Below, in pieces: positions 1 to 10,539 of a DNA stretch of 64,000 nucleotides. Origin of the DNA: Armigeres subalbatus. Its lineage: Eukaryota; Arthropoda; Insecta; Diptera; Culicidae. The notes under the pieces were generated by a model. That model had not been told where the DNA came from, did no database searches, and was given only the letters and a program-made list of their open reading frames with translations. The stretch's first letter is position 1. Each line of letters opens with the position of its first letter. The translations under genes and the position numbers were made by a program. Location of the stretch: contig NW_026943182.1 in NCBI RefSeq assembly GCF_024139115.2, positions 260,203-324,202 of the forward strand. The letters are read 5' to 3'.

Positions 1-1549
1 AATCTATTTGTGCAAACTATTAACATCTACGCATATCCTTTCAATACAGAACGCTCTAGCTTGTTCTTCTCTGTATCGAAAGCGATAAAATCAGATCAAT
101 CATTTAGTCAATAAATAGTCAATAACACAAAAAGAGATAAAATTGGAACCTCTCACGAATGTATCGAAACCTGGATGAATGTAGTGCAACAGCGTAGGCA
201 CCACATCACTGCACTATATTTAAATCACACTTAATATTAAAAAAAGAGAGTTTATACAATTGTCCACCAGGCAAAATAAAAAACAGGTGAAAAACTTGAC
301 CAAAATTTAGCAGCACCGTCCGCGCGCAGTGGTTGCTGTGATCCTCTGATGGGTGAAAGATGATCTTAACATTTCATTCTGAATTGTTTTACTGTTATAC
401 ATAAAACAAAATAAAATTATGCTTCATGCATCAAATTTTATTCTTTTTGGAATAAAATGTTTAGCATATTTTCAGTTATCTGTGTTTGAAACGAAACGTG
501 ATATCGGAACGTGAACGTGATATGTCGCGCGACAGTTGTGTTGCTGCTGCGCATGTGCATTGTACATATCATGTTGCATCGCATCGGTTGATGATGGGTA
601 GCTGGTCCGCCTCATCGGTAGGATGTAAACAAAAGAAACATTATGCTCGGAATGTGGAGTCGATTTGACGGTAGTTCGACATTTGCGAGAGAGTAGGTTG
701 AAACGCACCATAATCTTGTACCGCTCTTCCAAATTTGTAACGATAATAATTATCACAATTATTGGGTTGTTTATCGGTATCATGTTTTTACCTTTTCTAA
801 GCCAGCAGGAAAACTGATGTTTTAAGCATTGAGACTAGGAAGTCAATAATATGTGAACAGAGATCAACGAACCGTTAAACTTTCGATAGTTGTTTAGTTG
901 AATGATAGGTGAAAGCCTGAAAGAGTTATAATAAATACCGAAAAAATTGAAAAGGGATAGAGTAATAAACAGTTCGTCGAATTCAAATTTTTCAAACATT
1001 CCACCACTATCGCAGGCTGGTAAAATTTCGTTCTGAAAATTTACCGATGAATGATTTTATATCCATTCTTCAACGAAAATAACGATTCAGGTAGCATGTC
1101 TGCTTTGATTTGATTTTCTAACTGAACATTACATCACATGATTAAGTCAATGTTCAGCAAATACCAAAACTGAAGCTGTTCAGTTGGTATCAAATTTACC
1201 AAAAAATATGTGATTGGACTTCGTTTTAATGGATCCAAATATTTGTTTGAAAATTTTAAATCGGATTGCCCTCTCTTTGAAAGTAGGGAAAATGAATTAA
1301 TCAACCTAACAGTTCATGTGCACATTGCCATTATAACTGAAATTTATTTCAACCGAGACTTATTTCAAAGAGATCCAAATTATTTTATTTACAGAAATGA
1401 TAGTTTTGAAAGCGCGCTGTCGGGATCCCCATTATCATTAATAGACGTATCAAACATAAATCATATTCTTCATTTGAAAGCATTGTAGTATTTGAAACTT
1501 GAGTTGAAACAAATTTTGGACAATTCTTTTTTATTGCTGCCTCTTGTCT
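1..1549. other. Unassigned AT-rich DNA
   Basis: No gene or repeat boundary could be supported here. The longest open frames (about 60-103 codons, e.g. 1210-1488 on the plus strand) show no recognisable motif and no splice or promoter context, so they are most likely chance frames. The sequence is AT-rich apart from a less AT-rich patch at about 490-660. Confidence 0.4.
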
Positions 1550-1828
1550 TTCCTCCCTCTTAGCCGTGAGGTAGACTGCGTGCTACAAAGCAAACCATGC
1601 TGAGGGTGGCTGGGTTCGATTCCGTTGCCGGTGGCAATTCTCGATTGAAATCGTCTCGACTTCCATGGGCATAAAAGTATCATCGTGTTAGCCTCATGAT
1701 ATACAAGCAGAAATGGTAACTTGGCTTAGAAACCTCACAGTTAATAACGTGGAAGTGCTTAATAACACCAAGCTGCAGGCGGCTCTGCCCGATGTGGGGA
1801 TGTAATGCCAATAAGAAGAAGAAGAAGA
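1550..1828 (+). mobile_element. Feilai-like tRNA-derived SINE
   Basis: A tRNA-like head carries a pol III B box, GGTTCGATTCC, at 1613-1623, with an A-box-like stretch near 1562-1580. The body ends with a GAA-repeat tail at about 1812-1828. The internal phrase around the TCATGATATAC motif at 1692 and the tail match the Feilai SINE family of Aedes as I know it. The same family occurs in reverse orientation, split, at 34066-35635. It is non-autonomous and would depend on a LINE for retroposition. No clear TSD was identified. Confidence 0.8.
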
Positions 1829-1894
1829 CTTGTCTTTCCAGTGCAATGTGCAGAAAATAAATTTGTGAGAGCTGATAACTCAAACAATCCAACT

Positions 1895-2395
1895 GGACTT
1901 TAATGCAGCACCGTTCATGGAATAATGCTCAACAATTCCAATTGTAAATTTTATTCGAAGATTGTTTTGCGGGATATATCTGCTATCAATATGTCCCAAT
2001 GGACCAACCTGTTTTTTCAGTCGAAATCCTTCTACAATTGATTTAGTTTCAAGCTTCAAGTCAGCTGTGATGACATGGTAACTCATGCTGACGACTCTGA
2101 TCACCTTCCTGTGACGTTTGAAAGCTCACAGGAATTTATAATCCAATCAGCTCTTTTAATTATCATAGAGCTGATTGGATTTAAAACGTATATCGATAGG
2201 AATTTTGATGTTGATATTCCTCTTGATACCAAAAGTGATATTGACAATGCTCTCGTATCTTTAATGATTGTCGGACAGAGGCATGCAATCTAAATTGAAA
2301 TTAAATCCATTTATTATGACGACGATCTTCAGCCACTGATCCGTCTTAAAATGTGAGCAAAACAATACAAAAAACTCGGATCCCGCGTTGAAATT
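1895..2395 (+). pseudogene. Jockey-type ORF2 fragment: end of endonuclease and linker
   Basis: The frame opening at 2075 contains SDHLPV (2096-2113), the conserved C-terminal motif of the apurinic-type endonuclease of non-LTR retrotransposons. It is followed by a DIDNALVSL-type helix and, after stops, residues resembling LQPLIRL and an arginine-rich linker up to about 2395. This order (endonuclease end, then basic linker) is typical of Jockey-clade ORF2. The copy is broken by stops and frameshifts. The next segments of what looks like the same ORF2 lie at 8104-8465 and 10540-11320 on the same strand, so this is probably the 5' remnant of one element. The clade call is by motif memory; another clade close to Jockey is possible. 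Confidence 0.55.
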
Positions 2396-2516
2396 TTCTG
2401 AAGATACATTCGAGTAAAGTACAAGTCTAGAAATAAAAACCCATGTCAATCCCAAAATCCGCCTATAAAAACCACGTAAAAAAATCAGTGTGCTACTTTT
2501 TTGAAGAAAATTATTA

Positions 2517-2789
2517 CCGTGGACCCCGGTAATATGACCGCTTTTAATCTGAACACTTTTAATTTGAACCCGTTGGTTTGAACTATTCAAATTAAAAATG
2601 GTTCAAACGTCATTTAGCACTGGAGATCGAGAGAAGAAAATGAAACATCGTGAAACGGAACGCAGAATCAAAACAAACCACAAAGAGAGCGAGAAACCAG
2701 TTTTTTATGCAAATAGAGTAACCAGAAGTTCAAATTAAAATGAACCCGTTAATTTGAATGAGTACCGTTCAAATTATCGGGGTCCACGG
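2517..2789. mobile_element. TA-flanked MITE, TIR CCGTGGACCCCG (copy 1)
   Basis: This is a 273-bp element with terminal inverted repeats CCGTGGACCCCG / CGGGGTCCACGG, flanked on both sides by TA (2515-2516 and 2790-2791). The TA duplication suggests mobilisation by a Tc1/mariner/pogo-type transposase. A second copy is at 31518-31806. The interior has no coding capacity. Copy 2 of the host block lacks this insertion, so the empty site can be read directly. Confidence 0.88.
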
Positions 2790-2977
2790 TACAACGAACC
2801 GGATTGAACCGGAATCAATGAATTAACAGAGAGAAGAATGATAAATTGTGTTCCATAGGATAGCTATCGCATATTTTATGCACAACTTGCCGAATAACAC
2901 AAATCATTTATCTCCGCATTGACAGTGAACCGTCGGATGAATTTTGACAGGTAAATGAACCTGACAGGCTTGTCCTT

Positions 2978-3241
2978 CAAGTACTAATATTATTAGTTGG
3001 CGAATCAGTTTTATACAACAAATTAAGTGAGGGACCATTTGGGCCTTCTATTCCGTCTGCATATATTATCCGCGTTCCAACCAAATGGCTTTTTATTCAT
3101 CACTATGTATCGACAGAAACTAACCATGTACAAAATCAACCATTTGGTTTGAACGCGGTCCGGTCAATAAATTGCGAACCAACCCATAGTCCCGCTCCCT
3201 CTCTCCCTCTGCCAAATGGTTTCCGTTCTCTACCCTACTTG
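2978..3241. mobile_element. Palindromic MITE, TIR CAAGTAGGG (degenerate copy)
   Basis: The sequence forms nested inverted repeats: GGGACCATTTGGGC near 3030 against GCCAAATGGTTTCCG near 3211, and an inner arm pair CCAAATGG / CCATTTGG around 3080 and 3138. The right end CCCTACTTG is at 3233-3241. The left end is interrupted after CAAGTA (2978-2983). The better copy is at 9935-10183. Confidence 0.5.
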
Positions 3242-3248
3242 TGTTTTT

Positions 3249-3326
3249 GCCTTTCTCGTATACTAAGTATACGGTAAAGGCTGTATATCGCTCCAAAAAC
3301 AAACTTTTTATAGAAGGCCCGGAGAC
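3249..3326 (+). repeat. Family A repeat, 5' fragment
   Basis: It begins GCCTTTCTCGTATAC, followed by a short palindrome around the TATACTAAGTATA stretch, and stops at GGAGAC where the (TATTT)n tail of the minus-strand RTE-like element starts. The rest of family A is missing here. A full copy at 49535-49944 shows what was lost. Confidence 0.7.
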
Positions 3327-4947
3327 TATTTATTTATTTATTCAGACTAAGGCCGAAGTGGCCTGTGCGGTATATAAGAGTCTTCTCCATTCGGCTCGGT
3401 CCATGGCTACACGTCGCCAAACACACAGTCTACGGAGGGTCCGCAAGTCATCTTCCACCTGATCGATCCACCTTGCCCGCTGCGCACCTCTTCTTGTGCC
3501 CTCGGATCGTTGTCAAGAACATTTCACCGGGTTACTGTCCGACATTCTGGCCGTGCCCGGCCCATCGCAGTCGTCCGATTTTCGCGGTGTGAACGATGGA
3601 TGGTTCTCCCAACACTGATGCAATTCGTGGTTCATTCGCCTCCTCCAGCCTCACCATCTGCACCCACCATAGATGGTGCGCGCACTTTCCTTTCGAAAAC
3701 TCAAGTGCGTTGGTCCTCCACGAGGCATCATCCAGGTCTCGTGTCCGTGAGGACTCCGGTCTAATTAGCGTTTTGTAGATTGTCAGTTTGGTACGGCGGC
3801 TCTATTCGATCGGAGCGTCTTGCGGAGTCCAAAGTACGCGATTTCAGCCACTATGCTCTCAGATTTCTCTGCTGGTGTCATTTCGGCGGTCACCGAGTGA
3901 GCCAAATAAATTCTTTCCTCGATTTCGTCACCACCGATGCAAACTCGCGGTGTGGGCTCATTATCTCTCTTGAACCTCTCCTTGTACTTCGTCTTCGACG
4001 TGTTGATGACTAGTCCGATCCGTTAGCTTCCCTCTTCAGTCTGATGTAGGCTTCCTCCATCTTCTCAAAGTTACGTGCCATAATCTATGTCGTCGCGAAA
4101 CCAAATAGCTGGACGGACTTATTGAAAATTGTACCACTCGTGTTAATCCCTGCTCTTCGTATTACCGTGTTCGTGCATTAGCTGCCATAGCTGGTCCCGA
4201 TCGATTGTATCATATGCGGCTTTGTAGTCGATGAATAGATGATGTGTGGGCACGTTGTATTCGCGGCATTTCTGCGTACTTGGCGAATGGCGAACACCTG
4301 GTCCGTAGTGGTACGTTCGCCCATAAACCGCCTGGTACTGCCCACAGACTCCTTGCAGTTGGTGCTGTCGACGGCATAAAATTTGGGAGAGTACTTGTAG
4401 GCGGCGTTCGGCAATGTGATTGCGCGGTAGTTGCTACAATCCAGCTTATCGCCCTTTTGTAGATGGGACGACACCTTCCATCCATCCTGCGGCAAAACTT
4501 CCTCCTCCAAATCTTGGTAATGACCCAGTGCAGTTCTAGCCAATGCCTCACCACCGTGTTTAAATAGCTCTCTGGTGATTGTCAACAGGGGCTTTGCTTC
4601 AAGCCAATCTCCTCCTGGATTTCCTGGAGATCCGGAGCCGGTAGAATTATGTCCTGCGCGTTCTCCCAGGTCCATCACCATACCGCCATCTTCGTCTGCC
4701 ACATCGCCATTCAGGTGTTCTTCGTGCTGCCGCCACCTTTGGATCACCTCACGCTCGTTCGTAAGAAGGTTCCGTTTGTTCCACACATATCAGGCTGTGG
4801 CACGTGGCCCCCGTGAACGTTTAACTTCTCGACTTTCGTGTATGCGCGGTACAGTTAGTTGCTCCTTTCTTCACGGTCTGGATCTTCCTGCTGGCGCTTT
4901 TCCTCCGGAAAATCGAGTTTTGTCTGTTCCGCGCCTGTTTATATCGT
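3327..4947 (-). pseudogene. RTE-like non-LTR retrotransposon: reverse transcriptase and 3' end
   Basis: Read on the minus strand, this encodes the linker, the RT domain and the C-terminal region of a non-LTR retrotransposon. Recognisable pieces include NEREVIQRW, KGDKLDCSNYRAITL and TTDQVFAIRQ (in frame 4786-4178), INTSGTIFNKSVQL, and the RT active-site motif at 4087-4102. One base is missing in that motif, shifting FADD out of frame. About 200 nt before it, including the conserved Gly-Arg-Gln-Gly region, appear deleted near 4165. The 3' end carries a (TATTT)n tail, seen on the plus strand at 3327-3342. The endonuclease half is at 6762-8100, across the insert 4948-6761. The clade (RTE/JAM1-like) is assigned from memory of these motifs. 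The copy is inactive. Confidence 0.85.
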
Positions 4948-6761
4948 CCCAGCCAACAAATTGGTCCACATAATAAACTTTATTTCTGTTATGCACTCTT
5001 ACCGATATAAAATGATTGTATAAAATGCATAGATTCCTCTATGTGAACAAAAGTGGAGGCCATATAGCGTACAAATTAGTGTATGGTACACGAGATATAC
5101 GACGTATTCGACTTCAATTGATTATATAAACAATCAAGATGTTTTTCTTCAGAGATCGATATGCTCAGTCATACAGTTGCCTAGAACTATTACAACTTTG
5201 AAATCTAGAATAGGAAAACAGCATGGTTATATATCAGTCATATTATCAAAAAATTAATTGTTATTGTATACGCAATGAAAAATATTTCTTAGATCAGATC
5301 TGAATTAAATCATCATAAATGTTGTGGCTTAATGGATATATCTATATTCTAAACTTAACCTCCAGCTCCCAGTTTCGATGCTCAGGCCTTCTCATTTATA
5401 TTCTAGGACGCTATCCGTTCCTCCGTTCACACTGTAAATCCATAATTTATACTTATGGTAATATAGAACTACGAATATAATCTGTAACAGACAACGCATT
5501 GCACTTTATATACTTTATTTTGATGGTTACATCAAGCAACATATACATTTGACTACAAAATACAATTTCTGTTACCGTTTGAACGATTCCTGAGTTATGA
5601 ACTGCAATGTTTCCAATCTATGAGAATTGTCATAAAAATCATTTCAAAACACTGCACCATAAATATTTTATTTTTAATATTGCTTATGATACTCCATGAT
5701 GTTCTGAATTAAAACCTATAAAAAGCTCAGGTATAAGAACTGATAGAAGACATTGGGCTGAATTTCATTTTTTATGTTATAAGAAAATGCCTTACATTGG
5801 TACGAGCTTGCATATAACTCACAGAAGTACTGAATTCTAAACTTATCATTGGTGAGGTATCGAAGTTTTTTCTGGAGTGGTAAAATAGGAAGGAACAGGT
5901 AGTTTTTCTGATTTAAAATTTTGTTATAATTTCACAAATATAAAGCAGTGTATGGATTAATTCTGCACTTGTTTGAACGGTTCTTGTTTTTATTTTCCAT
6001 TCAGACTTTCAACAGTTTGCTGAAATATTGGAATGATTTATATAAAGAACAAACGATAACAATAATTTTGTGGAATTTTTATTTCAAGTGTAAAAATCTG
6101 GCATAAAGAGGAAAAAATGAATGGGTATGGGATGTCATCTAATAAAAATGAAAGTGGATAAAATCGAGACAGATAAAATCAGGATGTTATAAATCGGTCT
6201 GTACTGTATATCTTTTTCGTATCGGTTGGGAGTCCATCTAAGCTATTAATCCTAGTGAGCAACAAGGAGTTCTATATGGACTATTATATCGTACTGTATA
6301 TCTTTTTCTTAGTGCTAACAGTGGAATTCTGGCAACTTTGTTTGTTCCTGCTCATTTACTGAATGCTCAAAAATAAACAATTAATACGCTCTTTATAACT
6401 AACGACAAATAAAAAGTGATATTGTGAAAATCGTGCTAAATCAAAACTCCAAATAGCAGAGGTGAAATATATAATATACATGAAATTTTTATTATAAAGG
6501 ACTTTATAATCAAGTCTTAAATGCATTATAACTTCAGATGGAATTAAATACAATAGTAGAATTATTCGCATATGTGATTCCGTTTTGAGTTTAAATTGCA
6601 ATTTATACAACTAATGATATAGATTATAATTTGATCGTTAGTTTACTATATGTGACCTTTGTACAATTTCCATGACTTTCGTTTGATTCATATATGATTG
6701 CGATTTGATCTGCGAACATATATGATTTTTTTACATTCATACGATTGCTGGTTTGCTGGGG
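4948..6761. mobile_element. 1.8 kb AT-rich insertion splitting the RTE-like element
   Basis: The endonuclease half (6762-8100) and the RT half (3327-4947) of one minus-strand element are separated by this AT-rich segment, so it is an insertion in the protein linker region. Its ends are weakly inverted: CCCAGCCAACAAA at the left against CCCAGCAAACCAG read from the right. No clean TSD is visible. No open frame above 84 codons and no transposase motif were seen. It may be a degenerate non-autonomous DNA transposon. Confidence 0.5.
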
Positions 6762-8100
6762 TGCCTCGTTCGCCCTCGTGCGTGTTGCAGCAATCTCGCC
6801 CATGCTGCATTCTTCTCTCCACTAACTGCTCATATTCGCCGTCATACCAGTTGTTTCTCTGATCCGGGCACCGTGCCAAGTGCAGCGGTTTGGTGCTACC
6901 AATGGCGGATCGAATATCTCTCAGCCATCTTCAAGAGACGCTGCGCAGCTGCTCTTCCGTGAAGTGCCACTTCCAGCTGCTGCGCTATTCTTGGGCTAGT
7001 CTACCGTCTTGTAGCCGCCAATGTTAAGCCGCGGCGTCCGCTTCGACGCGTGTTGTACACCGTCGAGAGTTTTGAGCGCAGGCATACTGCAACGAGGTAG
7101 TGGTCGGATTCAATATTCGCACTGCGGAAAGTGCGGACATTCGTGATGTCGGAGAAGAATTTACCGTCGATTAGAACGTGATCGATTTGGTTTTCCGTTT
7201 CTTGGTTAGGGTGATCTCCATGTGACCTTGTGGATATTTTGCGGGAAGAAGGTGCTTGAACTACCATTCCGCGGGAGGCTGCGAAGTTTATGCATCGTTG
7301 GCCGTTGTCATTCGATACGTGTGCAGACTATCCGGTCCGATGACCGGTCATACATTCCTCCTTCCTACCTGTGCGTTCTGTACTCGATGACGATTTTAAC
7401 GTCCCGCAGTGGGCATCCATCGTATGTCTGCTCCAGTTGTGCGTAGAACGCTTCTTTCGTCGTCTTGGTCTCCTTCGTGTGGGCAGTGCACGTTGATGAT
7501 GCTATAGTTGAAGAAACGGCCTTTAATCCTCAGCTTGCATCCTTGCGTTGATTGGCTGCCACCCAATAACGCGTTGGCGCATCTTACCCAGCACTATAGC
7601 CGGTTCCCAGCTCGTTGGTGGTGCCACAGCTTGGTAGAGGTAGCCGCTCGATGCCCGCTTTTCCACACTTTCTGTCCTGTCCAGCAAATCTCCTGCAGCG
7701 CCAGACGTCGAAGTTGGGGATGTAATTCATCGTAGATCATCCTGTCGCAACCGCGAAACCTACGACTTGCAATTCTGTTCCAAGCTCCAATCGTGAATCC
7801 TGTATTCGTCGCCTGGTCTTTGCCGATTATATCGAGTGCATTATCTCTTATATTGTTCGTAAGATTGGTTTTCAGGCGGCTTATGGTGCGCGCAAACCTC
7901 CTGTCTGTCGGAGGCCGTCGTGTCAGGTTTAGCGTCCACCACCAGGACTTGGGCTTGTGCGCTGAGCGGCACACGCAGTCGCTTGGTGGGGCCTCTTGCG
8001 ATACATGCAGCTTTTATAAGAGGTTTAACAGGGCCCACTGTCAAACCCCACCACATCTTAGGCAGGCCCACAACTCGCAGATGGCCTGGGAGGATCGTCA
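6762..8100 (-). pseudogene. RTE-like non-LTR retrotransposon: endonuclease and 5' region
   Basis: The minus strand encodes an apurinic/apyrimidinic-type endonuclease in pieces. The N-terminal IGAWN and ALQEICWTGQ are in the frame 7974-7594. The catalytic-region motifs QIDHVLIDGKFF (about 7190-7155) and SDHYLV (7108-7091) are in the frame 7267-7001. The start of the linker, RNNWYDGE, is in the frame 6879-6688. Frameshifts separate the frames. The minus-strand frame 8101-7841 resembles the region ahead of the endonuclease of the same element type. In a live element this domain would nick target DNA for target-primed reverse transcription. It pairs with the RT half at 3327-4947. Confidence 0.85.
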
Positions 8101-8103
8101 AGC

Positions 8104-8465
8104 CCTTGGACAGTCCCTGCTGCCCCTGAGAAATACCAACTTTGAGAATAATGTCTCGAAGTTGAATCCCAGTTCGAAACCCTTTTGGAAATTAACGAAA
8201 AAACCTCAAAAGCCAATTCCAGCGCTAAAGAGGAAATAAAATTTTATTAAAAATGGCAAAAGGCTCAAAAACGCTCAGCAGTTCGAGTGCCAATATTTTA
8301 GTCTATTCTCACTAGTCCAGTTGAGGATCAGGTTAGACGAAGCTAAATTTTGAGATGTTTTATCTGTCAAGAAATTGTCTAAATTTCATAATTAGACTAA
8401 AAACAAAATTGAAGCCCGCTTCAAAAACACGCGTCGAACGAGTCTAGCGAGATTAGATTTTTCAT
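8104..8465 (+). pseudogene. Jockey-type ORF2 fragment: segment before the RT domain
   Basis: The open stretch to 8239 reads LRNTNFENNVSKLNPSSKPF then WKLTKKPQKPIPALK, the region just ahead of the RT domain in Jockey/Juan-type ORF2. After a stop, residues like KNAQQFE continue in another frame. It fits directly downstream of the fragment ending at 2395. The RT domain from here to the FADD motif is missing. The following repeat block starts at about 8466. Confidence 0.6.
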
Positions 8466-8584
8466 GGAAGATACATTCGAGTAAAGTACAAGTCGCCCAA
8501 ATGAAAACCCATGTCAATCCCAAATCCCCTATAAAACCACGTAAAAATCCAGTATGCATTACTTTTTTGAAAGAAAGTCAATAC

Positions 8585-9723
8585 CAGGAGGAAATCTTCG
8601 TTTTATCTCAGTTGCATCGATGTCGTGGCAGCTTCGTCATTCGTGTTTGTTTGATCAGACGCTCGCGATGCAGGCACGAACATCGCAGCATGCTGTCAAA
8701 CTTCCATACCAATTACCGCCCGATCTTCAATGCAATGATTAATCGAGCGCAAAAATGAATATCTACTGGGCTGAAATAAATATTTTGAATGCGGTTAATT
8801 TACCGATAATGATGTTATTTTACTTTATATACAAACAGATGCATATATTTCAGGAAGAGCGGCTTGTAGTCTTAATGGCTACTGCACCTCATACGCAGGA
8901 GGTCGTGGTTCAATCCAGGTCCATTCCATTCTCCCTACTTTGTATCTTTCTTTATTTCCATGTTCTAGCAATCTAGAACTGGAAATGAACTTCATACTTT
9001 TCATTACTATTCCTCTTCAGCTTGATAATTCTAACAGTAATCTGCTAGAATTAGAAATGAACAGAGCTCGTTTCCTCCATCAATTAGAAATTCCATCAGT
9101 TACCTTCTCCTATCTATCATTGGCAGCTCGTTAACCAAGAGCGGACCTCTGCCTCTCCAACCCTAACCTAGAAATTCCAACAAATTCCGCATGAACTCAT
9201 GACAGTGCAGAGGTATATTCGGCTTGCAGTGGTAGTGATTGCATCATTTCCTCCCTTCCTACATTGAGCACTTCTGACGTGCAGGCCCAGTATGACCCTA
9301 GAAGAGATTACCAGTACTTTACATTGAAGATGTTTCTGAGTCCCAAGCAAACATCTGTTGGTTCCCTGTGCAAGAACAGCTGATCTGGTCATAATGGAGT
9401 AGCAACTACGAGCAGTCAATCAAGCTCAAGCTCAAGCAAGCTAAACAGATGCATATATTTCAGGAATCTGACTTCAAAATGTTGAATCCATGCACCGCAG
9501 TATGAAATGATATTCATATTTTGAGATTTCAATGAATATCAATGTGCCAAGCTGAAGATTCATTTTGACACCGCAAAACAACCTTACCTGAGAGTCGACG
9601 CTTGCTGCTGTTTGTGCAATGCCGTCCTATTCTTCGGCATTCAAATTCAGGAAGGACTAGCAACTTGATTGTGTGTTGGATGTCAGCTGTTTGAGTGTAG
9701 TTGAACTGACTTTTTCTGTCCCT
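8585..9723. mobile_element. hAT-like non-autonomous element with 8-bp TSD, carrying a SINE
   Basis: The segment is flanked by the perfect direct repeat GTCAATAC (8577-8584 and 9724-9731). Block copy 1 lacks it at the equivalent position, which confirms an insertion. Ends are CAGGAGGAAA at the left and, read inward from the right, CAGGGACAGAAA, overlapping the TSD by one base. These form imperfect TIRs of hAT type. Without the SINE at 8857-9442 and one copy of its TSD it would be about 530 bp. No transposase sequence is seen. Confidence 0.6.
8857..9442 (+). mobile_element. Long tRNA-headed SINE, (CAAGCT)n tail, copy 1
   Basis: A 24-bp perfect direct repeat (8833-8856 and 9443-9466, starting AAACAGATGC) brackets a 586-bp unit. 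It has a tRNA-like head (A-box-like GGCTTGTAGTC near 8861, B-box-like GGTTCAATCC near 8908), a unique body and a CAAGCT-repeat tail at about 9421-9442. The long TSD and the tail indicate target-primed retroposition. The second copy, at 59176-59802, has its own 24-bp TSD and longer tail. The B box here has lost one G relative to that copy. Confidence 0.87.
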
Positions 9724-9934
9724 GTCAATACGACGAAACCGGATTGAACCGCGGAATCAATAAATTAACAGAGAGAAGAATGATAAATTTGTGTTCCATA
9801 TGGATGCTATCATATATCTTCACACAAACTTGCAGAAAATATAAACAAATCATTTATTCCGCATTTACAGTGAACCGTCGGATGATACTGACAGGTAAAT
9901 GAACCTGACAGACTTGTCCTTTCTCACACAATTC

Positions 9935-10183
9935 CAAGTAGGGGCAGGACATTGGAGCACTATTCCGTCTGCACCATTACTGACCGCTTCACAAATGGCT
10001 TGATTTTTTATTCATCACTATAAATATCGACAGAAACTAACCATGTACAAAAATCAAGCCATTTGGTTTGAACGCGGTCGAGTTATTAAGGTTGCAGACG
10101 GGAATAGGGGGTGCTGCCCAAATGGTCTCGCTCCCTACTCCTACTCCCTGCTGCCCAAATGGTCCCGTTCTCTACCCTACTTG
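9935..10183. mobile_element. Palindromic MITE, TIR CAAGTAGGG
   Basis: Ends CAAGTAGGG (9935-9943) and CCCTACTTG (10175-10183) are inverted. Inside, CTATTCCGTCTGCA is inverted against TGCAGACGGGAATAG, and GACCGCTTCACAAATGGCTT against AAGCCATTTGGTTTGAACG. The whole unit could fold into one long imperfect hairpin. A related, damaged copy lies at 2978-3241. Confidence 0.65.
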
Positions 10184-10190
10184 TGTTTTT

Positions 10191-10517
10191 GCCTTTCTCG
10201 TATACTAAGTATACGGTAAAGCTATATATCCTCAAAAACAAACTTTTATGAAGGCCCGGAGACCCTTAGTGTTATATACATCGACTCAGCTCGACGAATT
10301 GAGGTGATGTCTGTGTGTGTGTATATGTGTGTGCGTCTGTGCGCCCACCCAAAAATGTCACCATTTTTGGGTACTTAACCGATTTACTCACTTAAGTTGC
10401 ATTCGACAGAGATCTCTGCCATTGTCGGATCTATGGGCTCAAGGTATGTCAAAATACTATTTTTATAATGCACGAGAAAGGCACCATTACCGCTAGGTGG
10501 ATTAATCAGGGTTTTTT
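10191..10517 (+). repeat. Family A repeat copy
   Basis: It runs from GCCTTTCTCGTATAC to CACGAGAAAGGCACC (10471-10485), then GCTAGGTGGATTAATCAGG and a T run. A GT-rich microsatellite lies at about 10308-10345. Family A copies are frequent in this window and in Aedes DNA generally. The inverted GCCTTTCTCGT / ACGAGAAAGGC pair suggests a DNA-type element with extra sequence past the right arm. The formal family name is not known to me. Confidence 0.8.
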
Positions 10518-10539
10518 AACTTGTAACTTGTACCTTGTA

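Larger units (their letters stand above)
2396..3326. repeat. Dispersed repeat block, copy 1 (interrupted by a MITE)
   Basis: This segment is a diverged copy of 8466-10275. Matching stretches are 2400-2513 with 8466-8584, and 2792-3326 with 9732-10260. Shared phrases include the GAAGATACATTCGAGTAAAG stretch and ACAGTGAACCGTCGGATGA. It holds the MITE 2517-2789, a palindromic MITE at 2978-3241 and the start of family A at 3249. It ends abruptly where the minus-strand RTE-like element begins. The block seems to have landed in the Jockey ORF2 linker. What mobilised it is unknown. Confidence 0.6.
8466..10517. repeat. Dispersed repeat block, copy 2 (with nested insertions)
   Basis: This is the second copy of the block seen at 2396-3326, more complete at its right end because family A runs to 10517. 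It contains an 8-bp-TSD insertion (8585-9723) carrying a SINE, a palindromic MITE (9935-10183) and family A (10191-10517). Jockey-type sequence lies on both sides, so the block sits inside that element. Confidence 0.6.

Noticed and set aside
1550..1640. tRNA gene
   Set aside because: A B box is present but the acceptor stem does not pair and the sequence continues into a SINE body with a GAA tail.
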